A stretch of DNA of 64,000 nt from Plazaster borealis (Eukaryota; Echinodermata; Asteroidea; Forcipulatida; Labidiasteridae), in assembly GCA_021014325.1 (NCBI GenBank), contig CM037464.1, positions 8,835,127 through 8,899,126 of the forward strand, written 5' to 3'. The notes under the pieces were generated by a model that had not been told where the DNA came from, did not search any database, and saw nothing but the letters and a program-made list of their open reading frames with translations. Positions 11,891 through 24,690 of the stretch are shown in pieces. Both the position numbers and the translations under genes were made by a program. Position 1 is the stretch's first letter. Every line of letters starts with the position of its first letter.

Positions 11891-14379
11891 ATAATGGCAA
11901 CGTCGTTTTGAAATGCACTTTCCCACAAAACAGAGAGAAAAGGGGAAAAAAGCGGATGTTACAAATACTTCCCAGTGGTCCGAAGAAACTCTTGAGATAC
12001 GACTCTTCAGGCATGATCACTGATAGCTTCTAAGAAAAAGGGAAGCATTACAATGATATAAATATACACAGAGAAGAAGGAAAAAAAGCCTTTTCTTCTT
12101 GTTCACTGTATCTTTGGAGTTTGCGGGAACCGACTTCGTCAAGCAAATTATGAGTTGGATGACGTTATTGCCGGAGAGCAGTGTGTTCAACAAGGGACTA
12201 CCCCCTTCCTTCCTATAGATTCAATCATAGTAAAAAAACACCTGTTTTCTCCATTAGATCTCAAAGAGTTTTTATACCTACAGGAATACAATTGGACCTT
12301 GATTTAGAGTCAGTTATCTTTAAACCACAATGATGGCTTCTCTTTGAGATAAACTCAACATAAGTTTGTCTACTTCCGGAAATTTTCAAAAGTCTGAGAT
12401 AATTGTAGCAAGTTATATTGTCCTCCTATAGAAACTGATTCAATAGTTAGGAAATCTTGCATTGTACCCAGGATATGATTTTGATACTTTTCTTTCAGCT
12501 GGCAGAGAAATTTTTTGACCTAGCTGTATTAAAAATCATTTACATTGTAATTAGGTCATATCTTGTTCAGAGTAATTTTCCAAAGTCTGGCCATGGAGTA
12601 CATGTACTATTGTTGATCTTGTTTTGTACTCGTTGCCATGAAAAGAAAAGAAATGTGTGAAGAAATAAAAGTTTACTGTAGACAAATGAAAAAACCAAAA
12701 AACATCTGAATATGTCCAGATTTGTTCAATTTTGTTGATGGTTCAGATAGGGTTCAGGTAGTTATTTAAAAAATTGCAAGCATTGTATAAATTGATCACA
12801 ATAATCTACCCTGTGATGATATGGCAGTATTGCAGATCAACACGGCAAAATAATACAATGAGCAGTTACTTGTCATAAACCTAAATCTTGACTTGAAACT
12901 CTCCTCAACGAGTAAAGACTTGACTTGGACTTGTCTTCCAAAGCTTGAGATTTGACTTGAGATTTTCTCAAAAGAAGTATTGGCTGGGATATCCAAATAC
13001 CACGAGTATAGTATACATGGGAAACTCTGATTTTACATTGTGCGTTATTGAGAGTTGCATACAAATTATTTGTTAAATACATCGGAAAAACTTTGTACAG
13101 ATTTGAAACCTTGAAATATTGGAGTTCATCTATGTGTGAGAGGTGTAGACAGCATGGGAATTGGTGATTACATAATGCCAGTCAATCACATGATCTTTTG
13201 GTACCAGTTTATAAAGCTCCTATCTCGATACAAACCTTAAGGGACTTGAAGCTCTAAGGATCCTGATACACAGGTTTGCTTTAAAATAAGAAGTAAAGAA
13301 GAACTAAAGAGGAGAAAAGAGGAAAAAAGTAGACAATTTTTTTCAGCAGAGCAACAGTAAAAATCCACCCACGCATTATTTGCAGGCAACGTTGTCTGAG
13401 GCGCAGGGCCATTCACACATGATGCACGTGTATGTGTATGTATATGAGCCGGTTGAGAATGCACACTGTGGGTAATCTGTCTCCATCCATATGGTCCGTT
13501 GCCGTGGCAACCCAGGATTGCGTCATCAACTCCTGTCACATGGGTACTCTCTCCGGTCGACGAAACAGGGACAAAATGTGACAAGTCAGTTTCAGGATCG
13601 GCAAACACATGGACATATATGGAATGAATTTATGTACAGTGAAAATGTAAAGTGTTCTATAACGTGACATGTGACAGTGTAGCATTGGTGCCATGAGAAT
13701 AAGTTGTACACTATTACACAGCTACTTTTAAAAAAGTACTTTTTCTTGATTCAATATTGGAATACATGTATGTTCACAAATGTTGAAATTATATTTCAAG
13801 ATGCAAGGCTGAACATAATTATCAACACAGGTACACAACATACTACAAGGAAAAATTTGAGAAATCTACAAAAAACTTCATATAAAACAATAACCTTGAT
13901 AAATACATGGAAAAGGCAGTCCTTGGAGTCATGGCACCAAGGCAGAGAAAGGGATAGACTCTCTGTACTGGCAACTTTGAACAACCCCTAATAATGAGTT
14001 TACATTACCATAAGTTACCATCAATTGCAAATGAGACAGCATCAGATATTCCAGTTTTAGTAGAATTATGTTTTTGTTGTTTGTACAAAACACAGAAAAA
14101 CATTGACGATCACAAATTGTCCGATTCCTGTTGATCTTTAGGGAGCTAAATTTCCAAATTAAAACTTTTGCATTGCATTTCAACAATTTTCGTTGCACCT
14201 TAATTATTATGATTTTTACAAAATTAATCAGTTTATTTATTTAAGGTAGGATTCAACAGGCAAGTTTCAGCTTGTAATACGACCTTGCCCTGTGTACTTT
14301 CCTCTCAGAATTGTAAAAACCTTTTAACAAGCAAGATTTGGCCATCCAAGATTGCAACTGGGAATGCCAACAGCACTTA
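11891..14379. other. Noncoding DNA
   Basis: The GC-richer block 13370-13610 holds a 123-codon minus frame that ends in a low-complexity Leu/Ser run; I do not think it codes. Elsewhere nothing is recognised. Confidence 0.5.
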
Positions 14380-14501
14380 GCAATTCAACTCTCTTAATCC
14401 ACAGTTGTTAAACAGGTCAACTCTAGTCTCATATACATGGGCAATTCAACTCTCTTTATCCACAGTTGTTAAACAGGTCAACGCTAGTCATATGCACGTG
14501 G
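14380..14501 (+). repeat. Two-copy 61-bp tandem duplication
   Basis: GCAATTCAACTCTCTTAATC and GCAATTCAACTCTCTTTATC begin at 14380 and 14441 and both continue through CCACAGTTGTTAAACAGGTC. The copies differ at a few positions, including a deletion near CTAGTC. Confidence 0.85.
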
Positions 14502-14712
14502 ACAAGAAACAAGCATCCACATCATTGTTTTGAGCTTTGTTTAAAAGGTGGACAAATTGAAAGGGTGAAGCCAGGGGAATGAAGAACTATACATGATGAA
14601 TTTGTTTAATTGACTTGTAAGCATTGTCCATCACAAGAATAAATGACTGCATGAGATCAAGTGAACTACCAAATGACAGTGCCCAACCAATCTATAGGGA
14701 TTGTGGCAACTA

Positions 14713-17700
14713 ACACCTAGGACCAAAATGGCCCCCTCCCCTCACAACTACCTAAGGTTGTCTTTCCCAAAGGTACCATGGCAACTAACCCCTAGGACCA
14801 AAATGGCCCCTCCCCTCACAGCTACCTTACATGTAGGTTGTCTTTGCCAAAGGTACCATGAAAACTAACCCTTAGGACCAAAATGGCGCCCTCCCCTCAC
14901 AGGAAGCTTGGGCTGTCTTCCCCAAAAGTAGCACGGCAACTAACCCTTAAGACCAAATGGCCCCCTCCCCTCACATGTACCTTAGGTTGTCTTTGCCAAA
15001 GGTACCATGGCAACTAACCCTTAGAACCAAAATGGCGCCCTCCCCTCACAGCAATCTTGGGCTGTCTTCCCCAAAAGTAGCATGGCAACTAACACCTAGG
15101 ACCAAATGGCCTCCTCCCATTACAGCTGGCTTAGGCTTTCTTCCCCAAAAGTAACATGGCAACTAACACCTAGGACCAAATGGCCTCCTCCGATTACAGC
15201 TGGCTTAGGCTTTCTTCCCCAAAAATACCATGGCAACTAACACCTAGGACCAAATGGCCTCCTCCCATTACAGCTGGCTTAGGCTTTCTTCCCCAAAAGT
15301 AGCATGGCAACTAACACCTAGGACCAAATGGCCTCCTCCCATTACAGCTGGCTTGGGCTTTCTTCCCCAAAAGTAGCATGGCAACTAACACCTAGGACCA
15401 AATGGCCTCCTCCGATTACAGCTGGCTTAGGCTTTCTTCCCCAAAAGTAACATGGCAACTAGTTAGCCCTCAGGACCAAATGGCCCCCTCCCATTACAGC
15501 TGGCTTGGGCTTTCTTCCCCAAAAGTAGCATGGCAACTAACACCTAGGACCAAATGGCCTCCTCCGATTACAGCTGGCTTAGGCTTTCTTCCCCAAAAGT
15601 AACATGGCAACTAGTTAGCCCTCAGGACCAAATGGCCTCCTCCGATTACAGCTGGCTTAGGCTTTCTTCCCCAAAAATACCATGGCAACTAACACCTAGG
15701 ACCAAATAGCCTCCTCCCATTACAGCTGGCTTAGGCTTTCTTCCCCAAAAGTAACATGGCAACTAACACCTAGGACCAAATGGCCTCCTCCCATTACAGC
15801 TGGCTTGGGCTGTCTTCCCCAAAAGTAGCATGGCAACTAACACCTAGGACCAAATGGCCTCCTCCCATTACAGCTGGCTTAGGCTTTCTTCCCCAAAAGT
15901 AACATGGCAACTAACACCTAGGACCAAATGGCCTCCTCCCATTACAGCTGGCTTGGGCTGTCTTCCCCAAAAGTACCATGGCAACTAACACCTAGGACCA
16001 AATGGCCTCCTCCGATTACAGCTGGCTTAGGCTTTCTTCCCCAAAAGTAGCATGGCAACTAACACCTAGGACCAAATGGCCTCCTCCCATTACAGCTGGC
16101 TTAGGCTTTCTTCCCCAAAAGTAGCTTGGCAACTAACACCTAGGACCAAATGGCCTCTTCCGATTACAGCTGGCTTAGGCTTTCTTCCCCAAAAGTAACA
16201 TGGCAACTAACACCTAGGACCAAATGGCCTCCTCCCATTACAGCTGGCTTGGGCTGTCTTCCCCAAAAGTACCATGGCAACTAACACCTAGGACCAAATG
16301 GCCTCCTCCCATTACAGCTGGCTTGGGCTGTCTTCCCCAAAAGTACCATGGCAACTAACACCTAGGACCAAATGGCCTCCTCCGATTACAGCTGGCTTAG
16401 GCTTTCTTCCCCAAAAGTAGCATGGCAACTAACACCTAGGACCAAATGGCCTCCTCCCATTACAGCTGGCTTAGGCTTTCTTCCCCAAAAGTAGCTTGGC
16501 AACTAACACCTAGGACCAAATGGCCTCTTCCGATTACAGCTGGCTTAGGCTTTCTTCCCCAAAAGTAACATGGCAACTAACACCTAGGACCAAATGGCCT
16601 CCTCCCATTACAGCTGGCTTGGGCTGTCTTCCCCAAAAGTACCATGGCAACTAACACCTAGGACCAAATGGCCTCCTCCCATTACAGCTGGCTTAGGCTT
16701 TCTTCCCCAAAAGTAGCATGGCAACTAACACCTAGGACCAAATGGCCTCCTCCCATTACAGTTGGCTTAGGCTTTCTTCCCCAAAAGTAGCTTGGCAACT
16801 AACACCTAGGACCAAATGGCCTCTTCCGATTACAGCTGGCTTAGGCTTTCTTCCCCAAAAGTAACATGGCAACTAACACCTAGGACCAAATGGCCTCCTC
16901 CCATTACAGCTGGCTTGGGCTGTCTTCCCCAAAAGTACCATGGCAACTAACACCTAGGACCAAATGGCCTCCTCCCATTACAGCTGGCTTAGGCTTTCTT
17001 CCCCAAAAGTAGCTTGGCAACTAACACCTAGGACCAAATGGCCTCTTCCGATTACAGCTGGCTTAGGCTTTCTTCCCCAAAAGTAGCATGGCAACTAACA
17101 CCTAGGACCAAATGGCCTCCTCCCATTACAGCTGGCTTAGGCTTTCTTCCCCCAAAGTAGCATGGCAACTAACACCTAGGACCAAATGGCCTCCTCCCAT
17201 TACAGCTGGCTTAGGCTTTCTTCCCCAAAAGTAGCATGGCAACTAACACCTAGGACCAAATGGCCTCCTCCCATTACAGCTGGCTTAGGCTTTCTTCCCC
17301 AAAAGTAGCATGGCAACTAACCCTTAGGACCAAATGGCCTCCTCCCATTACAGCTGGCTTAGGCTTTCTTCCCCAAAAGTAGCATGGCAACTAACACCTA
17401 GGACCAAATGGCCTCCTCCCATTACAGCTGGCTTAGGCTTTCTTCCCCAAAAGTACCATGGCAACTAACACCTAGGACCAAATGGCCTCCTCCCATTACA
17501 GCTGGCTTAGGCTTTCTTCCCCAAAAGTAGCATGGCAACTAACACCTAGGACCAAATGGCCTCCTCCCATTACAGCTGGCTTAGGCTTTCTTCCCCAAAA
17601 GTAGCATGGCAACTAACCCTTAGGACCAAATGGCCTCCTCCCATTACAGCTGGCTTAGGCTTTCTTCCCCAAAAGTACCATGGCAACTAACACCTAGGAC

Positions 17701-18165
17701 CAAATGGCCTCCTCCCATTACAGCTGGCTTAGGCTTTCTTCCCCAAAAGTACCATGGCAACTAACACCTAGGACCAAATGGCCTCCTCCCATTACAGCTG
17801 GCTTAGGCTTTCTTCCCCAAAAGTAGCATGGCAACTAACACCTAGGACCAAATGGCCTCCTCCCATTACAGCTGGCTTAGGCTTTCTTCCCCAAAAGTAG
17901 CATGGCAACTAACACCTAGGACCAAATGGCCTCCTCCCATTACAGCTGGCTTAGGCTTTCTTCCCCAAAAGTAGCATGGCAACTAACACCTAGGACCAAA
18001 TGGCCTCCTCCCATTACAGCTGGCTTAGGCTTTCTTCCCCAAAAGTAGCATGGCAACTAACCCTTAGGACCAAATGGCCTCCTCCCATTACAGCTGGCTT
18101 AGGCTTTCTTCCCCAAAAGTAGCATGGCAACTAACACCTAGGACCAAATGGCCTCCTCCCATCAC
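14713..18165 (+). repeat. 74-bp minisatellite, about 46 copies, with higher-order structure
   Basis: The unit starts AGCATGGCAACTAACACCTA, then GGACCAAATGGCCTCCTCCC, then ATTACAGCTGGCTTAGGCTT, then TCTTCCCCAAAAGT. Units before about 15060 are divergent (CCCCTCACA in place of CCCATTACA, some with different lengths). The rest are nearly identical apart from diagnostic variants (CATGG/CTTGG, CTCC/CTTC, CCATT/CGATT, TTAGG/TTGGG). Because 74 is not a multiple of 3 and each unit has in-frame TAA and TAG, no protein is possible; the two 65-66 codon frames here are artefacts. The array ends at CCATCACAG near 18165. Confidence 0.97.
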
Positions 18166-19059
18166 AGTATCCTCCTTCCTCACCCAACATCCCACACACA
18201 GTAAAGAAAGTTGTCATCCTTGAACCTCACCCCTTGCTACATCCATGTATTCAAGCTGGGGTGGAAAAGCTAAATGGAGCCTAGTCATTTAGGAATATAG
18301 CAGGGTTTTCTAATAAGTCATGAATGCTTGGGTTTTCAATGCCATATTTAAAGTTGAAATGAGAAATATTCTAAATCTCAGATACAATTTGAGTTATTAT
18401 TAAAAGCATACTGAAAAGGAAATATCAAATTTATTAGCTCGATAAGTTCATTGAATATGGGGGAAGGGGGATACACACAGTTTATGCACATATATCAAAC
18501 TGAACTCTCAAGATCAACAAAACTACCGAGTACCATGTCAACCCCCCTGGCAGATGGTTCCAGATTTTCCACTAAAAGGGAGGGATTTTTTCTCAAGCAA
18601 ATACTGTCGCCCACACATGAAATTTCAACTACACCCCCAAAAGGCAAAGCTCAACCCTGTCTTAATTCTAACCTTTATGAGCTGCCAAAAGTCCAAACAA
18701 CCCCATCCTAACCTTCAGCTACCTACCCAAGTAAAAGATTACGCAGAAAATAGCCTCAGGATTTGGACAGTTTATGTAACACTCAAGTTGGTGTAGCCAG
18801 TGCCCTGCAACTGTTTCATTCCCTCTCTTTCTTCTTCTGTCATTGAATACACCCAAAGTTTTTCTTGGAGTGGGTGGCTGGGTCACGCCGGTGGAAATGC
18901 CAACTTTTAGAGTCTTGCTCTGGCCCAGGTTATCCCTTGTTCGACTAACAATAAGTGCCCCAGAATTAGTAGAAAAACAATCCTCCATTCAGGGACAATT
19001 TCAGCTGAGCCAGGCCCCTATTTTTCTCAAGCATAATGTCAAGTAATGTCAGAGCTGTG
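18166..19059. other. Noncoding DNA right of the 74-bp array
   Basis: Unique sequence with overlapping 65-90 codon frames on both strands and no family. No repeat unit remains after 18165. Confidence 0.5.
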
Positions 19060-19520
19060 CAGTGAATTCTGTGGCGTAAAGGGTGTTGGAGGACGACTGT
19101 TGTGATCTTTGCCCCTTTTGTACCCATGAACGGTGACCATGTTAAGCTATGCTTACACCGTTCACCACATTCTGCTAAGCACTATTGTTTGTACTCAACA
19201 TGGCAATAATACAAAGCCACACATGTAATCCTGTGAGGTTTCCAATGAAGACATGCCCTCCGACATTTTGCAACGAGAAAACATGACACATGCACCGCGC
19301 TGGATTGAAAAGAAGCCGATGCTGGCTGGGACGAGGTATTCATTATGTCCCTGTGATGACACTAGTTAATACAGTGACAAGAACCTTTGAATAGGATGCG
19401 TCCAGGGCAGCCATAAAGAAACGTCCACGCCAATGATCTGGCTATAGTTTCTCTGATCCAGGATTTAGAATTGGAGATTGCCAAGGAGATGACGTTCTTC
19501 TTGACAACTTAAACTGGACT
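19060..19520. other. Non-repetitive island, possible regulatory module
   Basis: GC is raised and there is no long frame or repeat structure. It contains CTATTGTTT (Sox-like), TATTCATTATG (homeodomain or POU-like) and CTAGTTAATAC. The base composition is like that of conserved noncoding elements. Conservation cannot be judged from one sequence. Confidence 0.25.
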
Positions 19521-20629
19521 GAATTAAACTATCCGCCAAGAAAAGTATGGGTTCTTAGTAGTAAAGGCCTAATTACAAAATCTTTGTGTTGCCTGCCCCC
19601 CCAAATAAAAAATATTTATAAATACATTTTTAAAAACAAAGGAAAAACAATTAAGAAATATTGATAATTAAATATTTAAGTAACACAAACCAAAACAACA
19701 ACAACAAAGCAAAAAGCTTAAAACCCGATGAGACTAAACACACAGTGAAAGCAGCGAGTTTGAGTACAGCTATTAAAGAAAGGGACAATTGACTGCAGAC
19801 AGTACAAAATACTTTGAAGAGCCAAGTTGTCGACTCAATCAACATCACAACAAGAGATGCTCATTGGGTGGATGCTGATTGGCTAACATAGAATTAGATA
19901 CATGTGTAATTATGTCAGTTTAGAAACCTAAATTAGGTGTTAAATGGTAAAGTCGTTGGTCGCGCAACGAACTGTCGTAATGGTGCACCACAGCCAAAAC
20001 TCTGTGTTTAGAGAAAACCGCGGTGGAAGTTGAATTACTTTTTAAACTGCTGTTTTGGAGACTGCTTACTTTTTTTAAACTAAACTTTTAATTTCCAAAT
20101 AAAGCTGACCTTTTCATTAGTACAAAACTGTCAATGTGTTTGAAATCTTGCAACTGTTTAATGAGTTATAAGAGGGTGCTTAGGTGACTATTGGACACCC
20201 TATTGGTAAATTTACAGTCCGTTAGCCAGGTAAAAATATACTTTCACACAAAAGAAATATGTTTATGGAAAACCCATTTCAGCGGTACATTTTTCTGCCT
20301 TGATTGCTTGACGACACCCTACGCGAGCTTTTCCTGCTTGTTTCAATCTTTGTTTCTTATATTATCCTTGTTGACAGAGCTTAGTTCCATTTTATCAAAA
20401 TGAGAACTTTGTTAACAATAATTGTCCAACAAACACCTTTATTTAGCATGCAAACATTGGCTGTGCTCTTGTAATCACTAGAGCCTTGCTACAATTTTAA
20501 CAAGGACACCTTTTGGGGGTTCACTTTTCCCTCCAACACAGCCCCATGTTTAGTTTCTGTGCATGATTTGCACATTATTCTCCCATAGTTCCTCCCTGTT
20601 TACCAGGACCTTGTGTTGGCTCACCCAAT

Positions 20630-20905
20630 GGGAAATTCATTAAGGTTCACGCTTGAACGCCAGCATGCGATTATGATTGTACCAAGACGAGACACAATCA
20701 CGTCATCCGTGGCTACAGCCGCTTTCGCTCCATAGGGGTCAATGCACTTTGGTTGCTATGACGTCAATTGCCATTAGTGAGATGGGCGAGCGACCCAATC
20801 TCTATTTGAGGTGCATTGAGGATGCATTATGCGAGAGGCTTCTACACATGAGAATGGTCTTTATCAACGAGTGCTGCTTCTTAGGAGAGAGAATCATCCA
20901 TGGCC
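20630..20905. other. Non-repetitive island with CRE motifs
   Basis: ACAATCACGTCATCCGTGG and ATGACGTCAATTGCCATTAG give a CRE half-site and a full TGACGTCA next to a homeodomain-like CAATTGCCATTAG. The stretch is CpG-bearing and frame-poor. It could be an enhancer or promoter. Confidence 0.3.
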
Positions 20906-20946
20906 AAAAGATTAATAAATTTCCCATTAAATTCCACTTCTTAAAG

Positions 20947-20980
20947 GTGTGTGTGTGTGTGTGTGTGTGGGGGGGGGGGT
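20947..20980 (+). repeat. (GT)n plus G run
   Basis: Eleven or more GT units are followed by a run of about ten G. It is a compound microsatellite and may be variable in length. Confidence 0.9.
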
Positions 20981-22379
20981 AGTCAAGCAGGGGGTAGTTA
21001 ACAGTGATACAAATATAAGCATGTCAGGTCTGCATAACATCAATATTTGTTATGCTATTTAGAAAATGTCTCAGGGCATGCATGTGGGTCTATAGTTATC
21101 TTTCACTCAAATCAAATTTTCTGATGACAAACAGAGAGCCCAATTTCATCAAGCTGGCTAGTATAACAATTGGCTTAGTATTTAGGTATTTTGCGTAGCA
21201 GAAACTGGTTTCCTGTCAAAATTCTCTGTGCATGTACTTCAAATTGGTGTCGCTGGTGTCCGACAATGAGTTTGCTTTATAGCAAGTCAATTTTTTAAGC
21301 AGCATTTCCTGCTGGTCACTACTAATAATGAACAATCTCTTTAACAAGTGAGTTTAAACGTATCTAAACTGTTTACATATTTTTGAATGTCAGTTTACCT
21401 ATTTGTTTATTTAATACTGGCAGAATCAAGCCTTGTATTTTTACGAACTTGGCCACAAACAAGCCCGACAAAAAATACACAGAAGAAAGCCTGAATTTTC
21501 TTGAGAATAAGGCACCTTGATAAGAAATGGAAACAGAGATGCTTACCAGCCCCCTGGTTATAAACACTGTGTTTCTTACTACACAGAAACACGGGCGAGC
21601 AATTGTTCACACTGCCAGCTCAATCCTCCCAAGTCCATATCTCCAAAAAGGTCATGCTTGGTTTGAAAAAAGAGATGGCCAAAAACAAGAGCTGGAAAAA
21701 TTCAATAATAACAAACGGGGGATTGTCTATTTATGTAGAGCCTGGCTGCCATTGTTATCAAAGATGTACATAATGAGTCTAGCAAAGAGAAGTAGCTGTT
21801 TAGGGTGATTTTAAATGCCACAATCTGGTGTAATATGGCAAACTTGAAGACTGTGTGATTACCATAGGGTAGATAAACAAGGAGGAAAACAGTGCCCTGG
21901 TAGGGCTGTTGGTTCTCCCCACTTCAGCTGAATTCACTTGGGGTGGGGGGGGGGGGGCGAAGATTGGGTTTTTTATTGGATACACACCATAAGAAAAGAG
22001 AAAAGCATGATGTATTGTAACACTATTTGTGTACTTATGAATTCTAAGGGGAACATCGAGGGAACATTGTACCCTTTTGTATGGGGTTGATGGTCGCGTG
22101 ATGCATGCACGTTTCTGCATCTGCCTAGTGTATACAAATCTATGAAGTTTGCCAACCAATAATGTCTGTACGCATGCGTGAATGTAATTTGCAAATTTCA
22201 AAAGTACAAACTGCTTGCAGATATGTATGAAGTGCAAACATAGCTCAAAAACACACTAGTGTAGAACTAAACACATTCCAAGATACAGGCAAGTTATAAC
22301 CTGCAAGCCCTGATGGCATACAATTGCATTGGTGAAACATTGTTTTGATGAAACTATCTTTTTTTGTCCATTGAACTCA
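20981..22379. other. Noncoding DNA
   Basis: CCCAATTTCATCAAGCTGGC followed by GGCTTAGTATTT and GCGTAGCAGAAACTGG (21140-21215) is a copy of the GCTTAGCA family. The 145-codon minus frame at 21800-22237 includes the translated G run and is judged accidental. Confidence 0.5.
21939..21958 (+). repeat. G run
   Basis: GGGGT followed by about 13 consecutive G. A similar run is at 450-463. Sequencing or assembly length may be unreliable at both. Confidence 0.85.
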
Positions 22380-22860
22380 AATAAAACAGAGGGTGGAAAG
22401 AGAGCATTATTCCAACCTTTGAAAAACAAATTTGGGTTGAGTATTACAAAATTATCTAGCTTCCAAAATTCATACCAAGGTATATATATCTATAAATATC
22501 ATACATGAGTGGTACACAAAAATAAATCCAGTATTCTCATTTTGAATATCAGTATTGGATCAAAATAAAACAGATTTATTCCAACCCTCTAGTTTCTAAG
22601 GAAGAACACATTTATTCCAACCCCACAGTTTCAAAGAAATGTATCATAAACGGGATGGTACATTATTGATTTGTGTACATTCATTCCAATATAGTTTCCC
22701 TGAATTAGATCATAAAGGGATTGTGCTTGTACATAATTGGCTTTTGGAAAAGTCCGTTCATTCCTCTGGTTTCCAAGAAACATATATAAAACAATCTTGT
22801 AAAAAGATTGATACAACAAGTAATGGTTTCATGTTTTGTTACATTTCTTGTGAGGCAACT
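22380..22860 (+). repeat. Degenerate tandem repeat with ATTCCAACC core
   Basis: ATTCCAACC or ATTCCAA occurs at about 22409, 22579, 22614 and 22683, with a related CATTCCTCTGG at about 22760. Most are followed by a (C)AGTTTC(C/T)AA(G)GAAA-type sequence and then by AT(C)ATAAA. The spacing is irregular, so it is an old and much-mutated array. Confidence 0.45.
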
Positions 22861-24229
22861 TAAATTCTAGCACATGATCTCAAAAAGTAACATCATTTCA
22901 GATGGACATATTTCTCAAGATGATTGGTAACAGTATCAAATTAGGAAGTTGGATCATTTCAGTCTGTCTGATTATAACAAATCCTGTACTGATTTTACTA
23001 TATTGTGAGAGACACTAACTTTAAAACTAAGCAGCATTTTTTCACAAGAGGGCCCCCTTTGTGTCCACCATTAAAAGAGTAGGTAGTTGGTATGTTTGAC
23101 AGATCTCTTACAGTATTGAGTGTATTGTATAGGTTGATCAGCAGAAGAAAACAATAGTAACCCACAGTATCCTTTTAGTGAATCTGTAGTTAGCTCTTAT
23201 TTGTTTGATTGAACAGAGGGCAATGTCAGCTTCAATAAAACAAAAGGGCACTTCTTCATTTGAAAAGGCAAAGTTAATGGGATCTTTTTTCTGGGGGCAT
23301 AAAGGCCAAAACCAGGGCAACATTAGGCAAGGGGTGATGACCCCAGTGTAACCACAAAGTTATAACAGAATGTTTAGAATTTATTATGAGGAGAAAAATG
23401 GAGAGGCTCTATTTAGTCAAAATGTCAATAAAAAAACCTATTAGCATCATGTGAAAATGCCAAAAGCACAATAGGTTTTTAGCTATTAGCCAAAGTGCAC
23501 TACACGGTATTTGAACATGTTGCAACATACACGTTGTCTGTGACATAATAAGGAAACTGCGCTACTGAGTTGAGAGTGTGCTCATTAGTAATACACTTTT
23601 GGTGTTTATTCAACTATCAAAAATGTAGTGGGCTTACGAATATTTCACTAAGGTTTTAATAAGTGTCTATTTTGACAGGATCTTGTTCTAGTTGGTTTGG
23701 TGTCTCAATTTGAAGACTAAAGTACAAGATACTAACTGCAAACATTTAGTTTGGGTTGCCACACCCCACTCCAAAAAGGAGAAGAAGAAGAAAAAAGAAA
23801 TTGGCTGTGCGTTGCAATAAACAGAGCAAGCTGTGAGGTAAAGTGAGGCAAAATGACTAACGTGAAGCATTCAGCCCAATATTGCTGTAGTAAAAGATCA
23901 CAATGACAGAAAATACTGAATGGTTAGAGCACATTCATGCAAAGTTTCCTTGCTGTGCAGTGTGCTTTGACACAATATCACAGAAGGGATGTACAATGTT
24001 ACCTTAGTAATGAACCTGAAACTGAAATCTTGAAATTCAACCAGAAAATACAATGAAGGTTATGGCCCCACGTCAGTAACAGTGTTAAATTCTCCAATAA
24101 TTGCTACTGCCCTCGATGTTAGACACAAGAATACTCTGTATGTAAATTTTTCATCAAAGCTGAAAATCGCCCATGTGAAGTGTTAATTACTAATCAAGTT
24201 CCTGAATCAATGTTTGACTTAAACTCTTT
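22861..24229. other. Noncoding AT-rich DNA
   Basis: No gene, repeat array or clear motif cluster was found. Confidence 0.5.
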
Positions 24230-24690
24230 CTGACGTAGATAGGAATTCCCCAGTTGCCCACTCACTGCAGCTATTGCATTTTCAAATGTAATAATGAGTT
24301 GAGCGAGTGAATTGAAGAAGGATTGAAAGGGAGCATTGGGAGGTCATTTGGATGAGACCGGGCAGTTGGCTTGCCCGGGCAGCCTGTAGCCGGCTAGCCC
24401 CAGCCCACCAGTGGATTCAACAGACAGGATTCCTATTTCTATTGCCTGGATGTAAATCACTAGTAAATTGGCCCAGGGATGACATTATTAAGGTACTAAT
24501 TGGGCATGTGCTCCACGGGTTGGAGACTGCTTGCTGGGGAAGAAATGCATATTGTTCAGCCCAGTTACAAGACAAGACGATGGTACTGTGTGTACTCTGC
24601 CAATGGGTTACTGATTTAAATGGGATTGGTAAAGATCAGTTTAAGGGTCAGCTAGAGGGCAGAGTATGGCGCAAAAACCTTCATCACTAA
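24230..24690. other. Non-repetitive island, possible enhancer or exon
   Basis: A 112-codon plus frame spans 24352-24690 (start MRPGSWLARAACSRLAPAHQ), but it shows no family. The flanking DNA holds homeodomain-type words (TGTAATAATGAG, ACATTATTAAGGTACTAATT). GC is clearly above background. I favour a conserved regulatory block over a gene. Confidence 0.25.

Noticed and set aside
13237..13608. 123-codon minus-strand frame
   Set aside because: Its C-terminal half is a low-complexity Leu/Ser run from purine-rich DNA and no splice or promoter signal supports it.
14957..15602. Two frames of 65-66 codons inside the 74-bp array
   Set aside because: They are translations of the repeat; unit length is not a multiple of 3 and each unit has TAA and TAG in one frame.
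21800..22237. 145-codon minus-strand frame
   Set aside because: It includes the translated G run (poly-Pro), overlaps another frame and has no recognisable domain.
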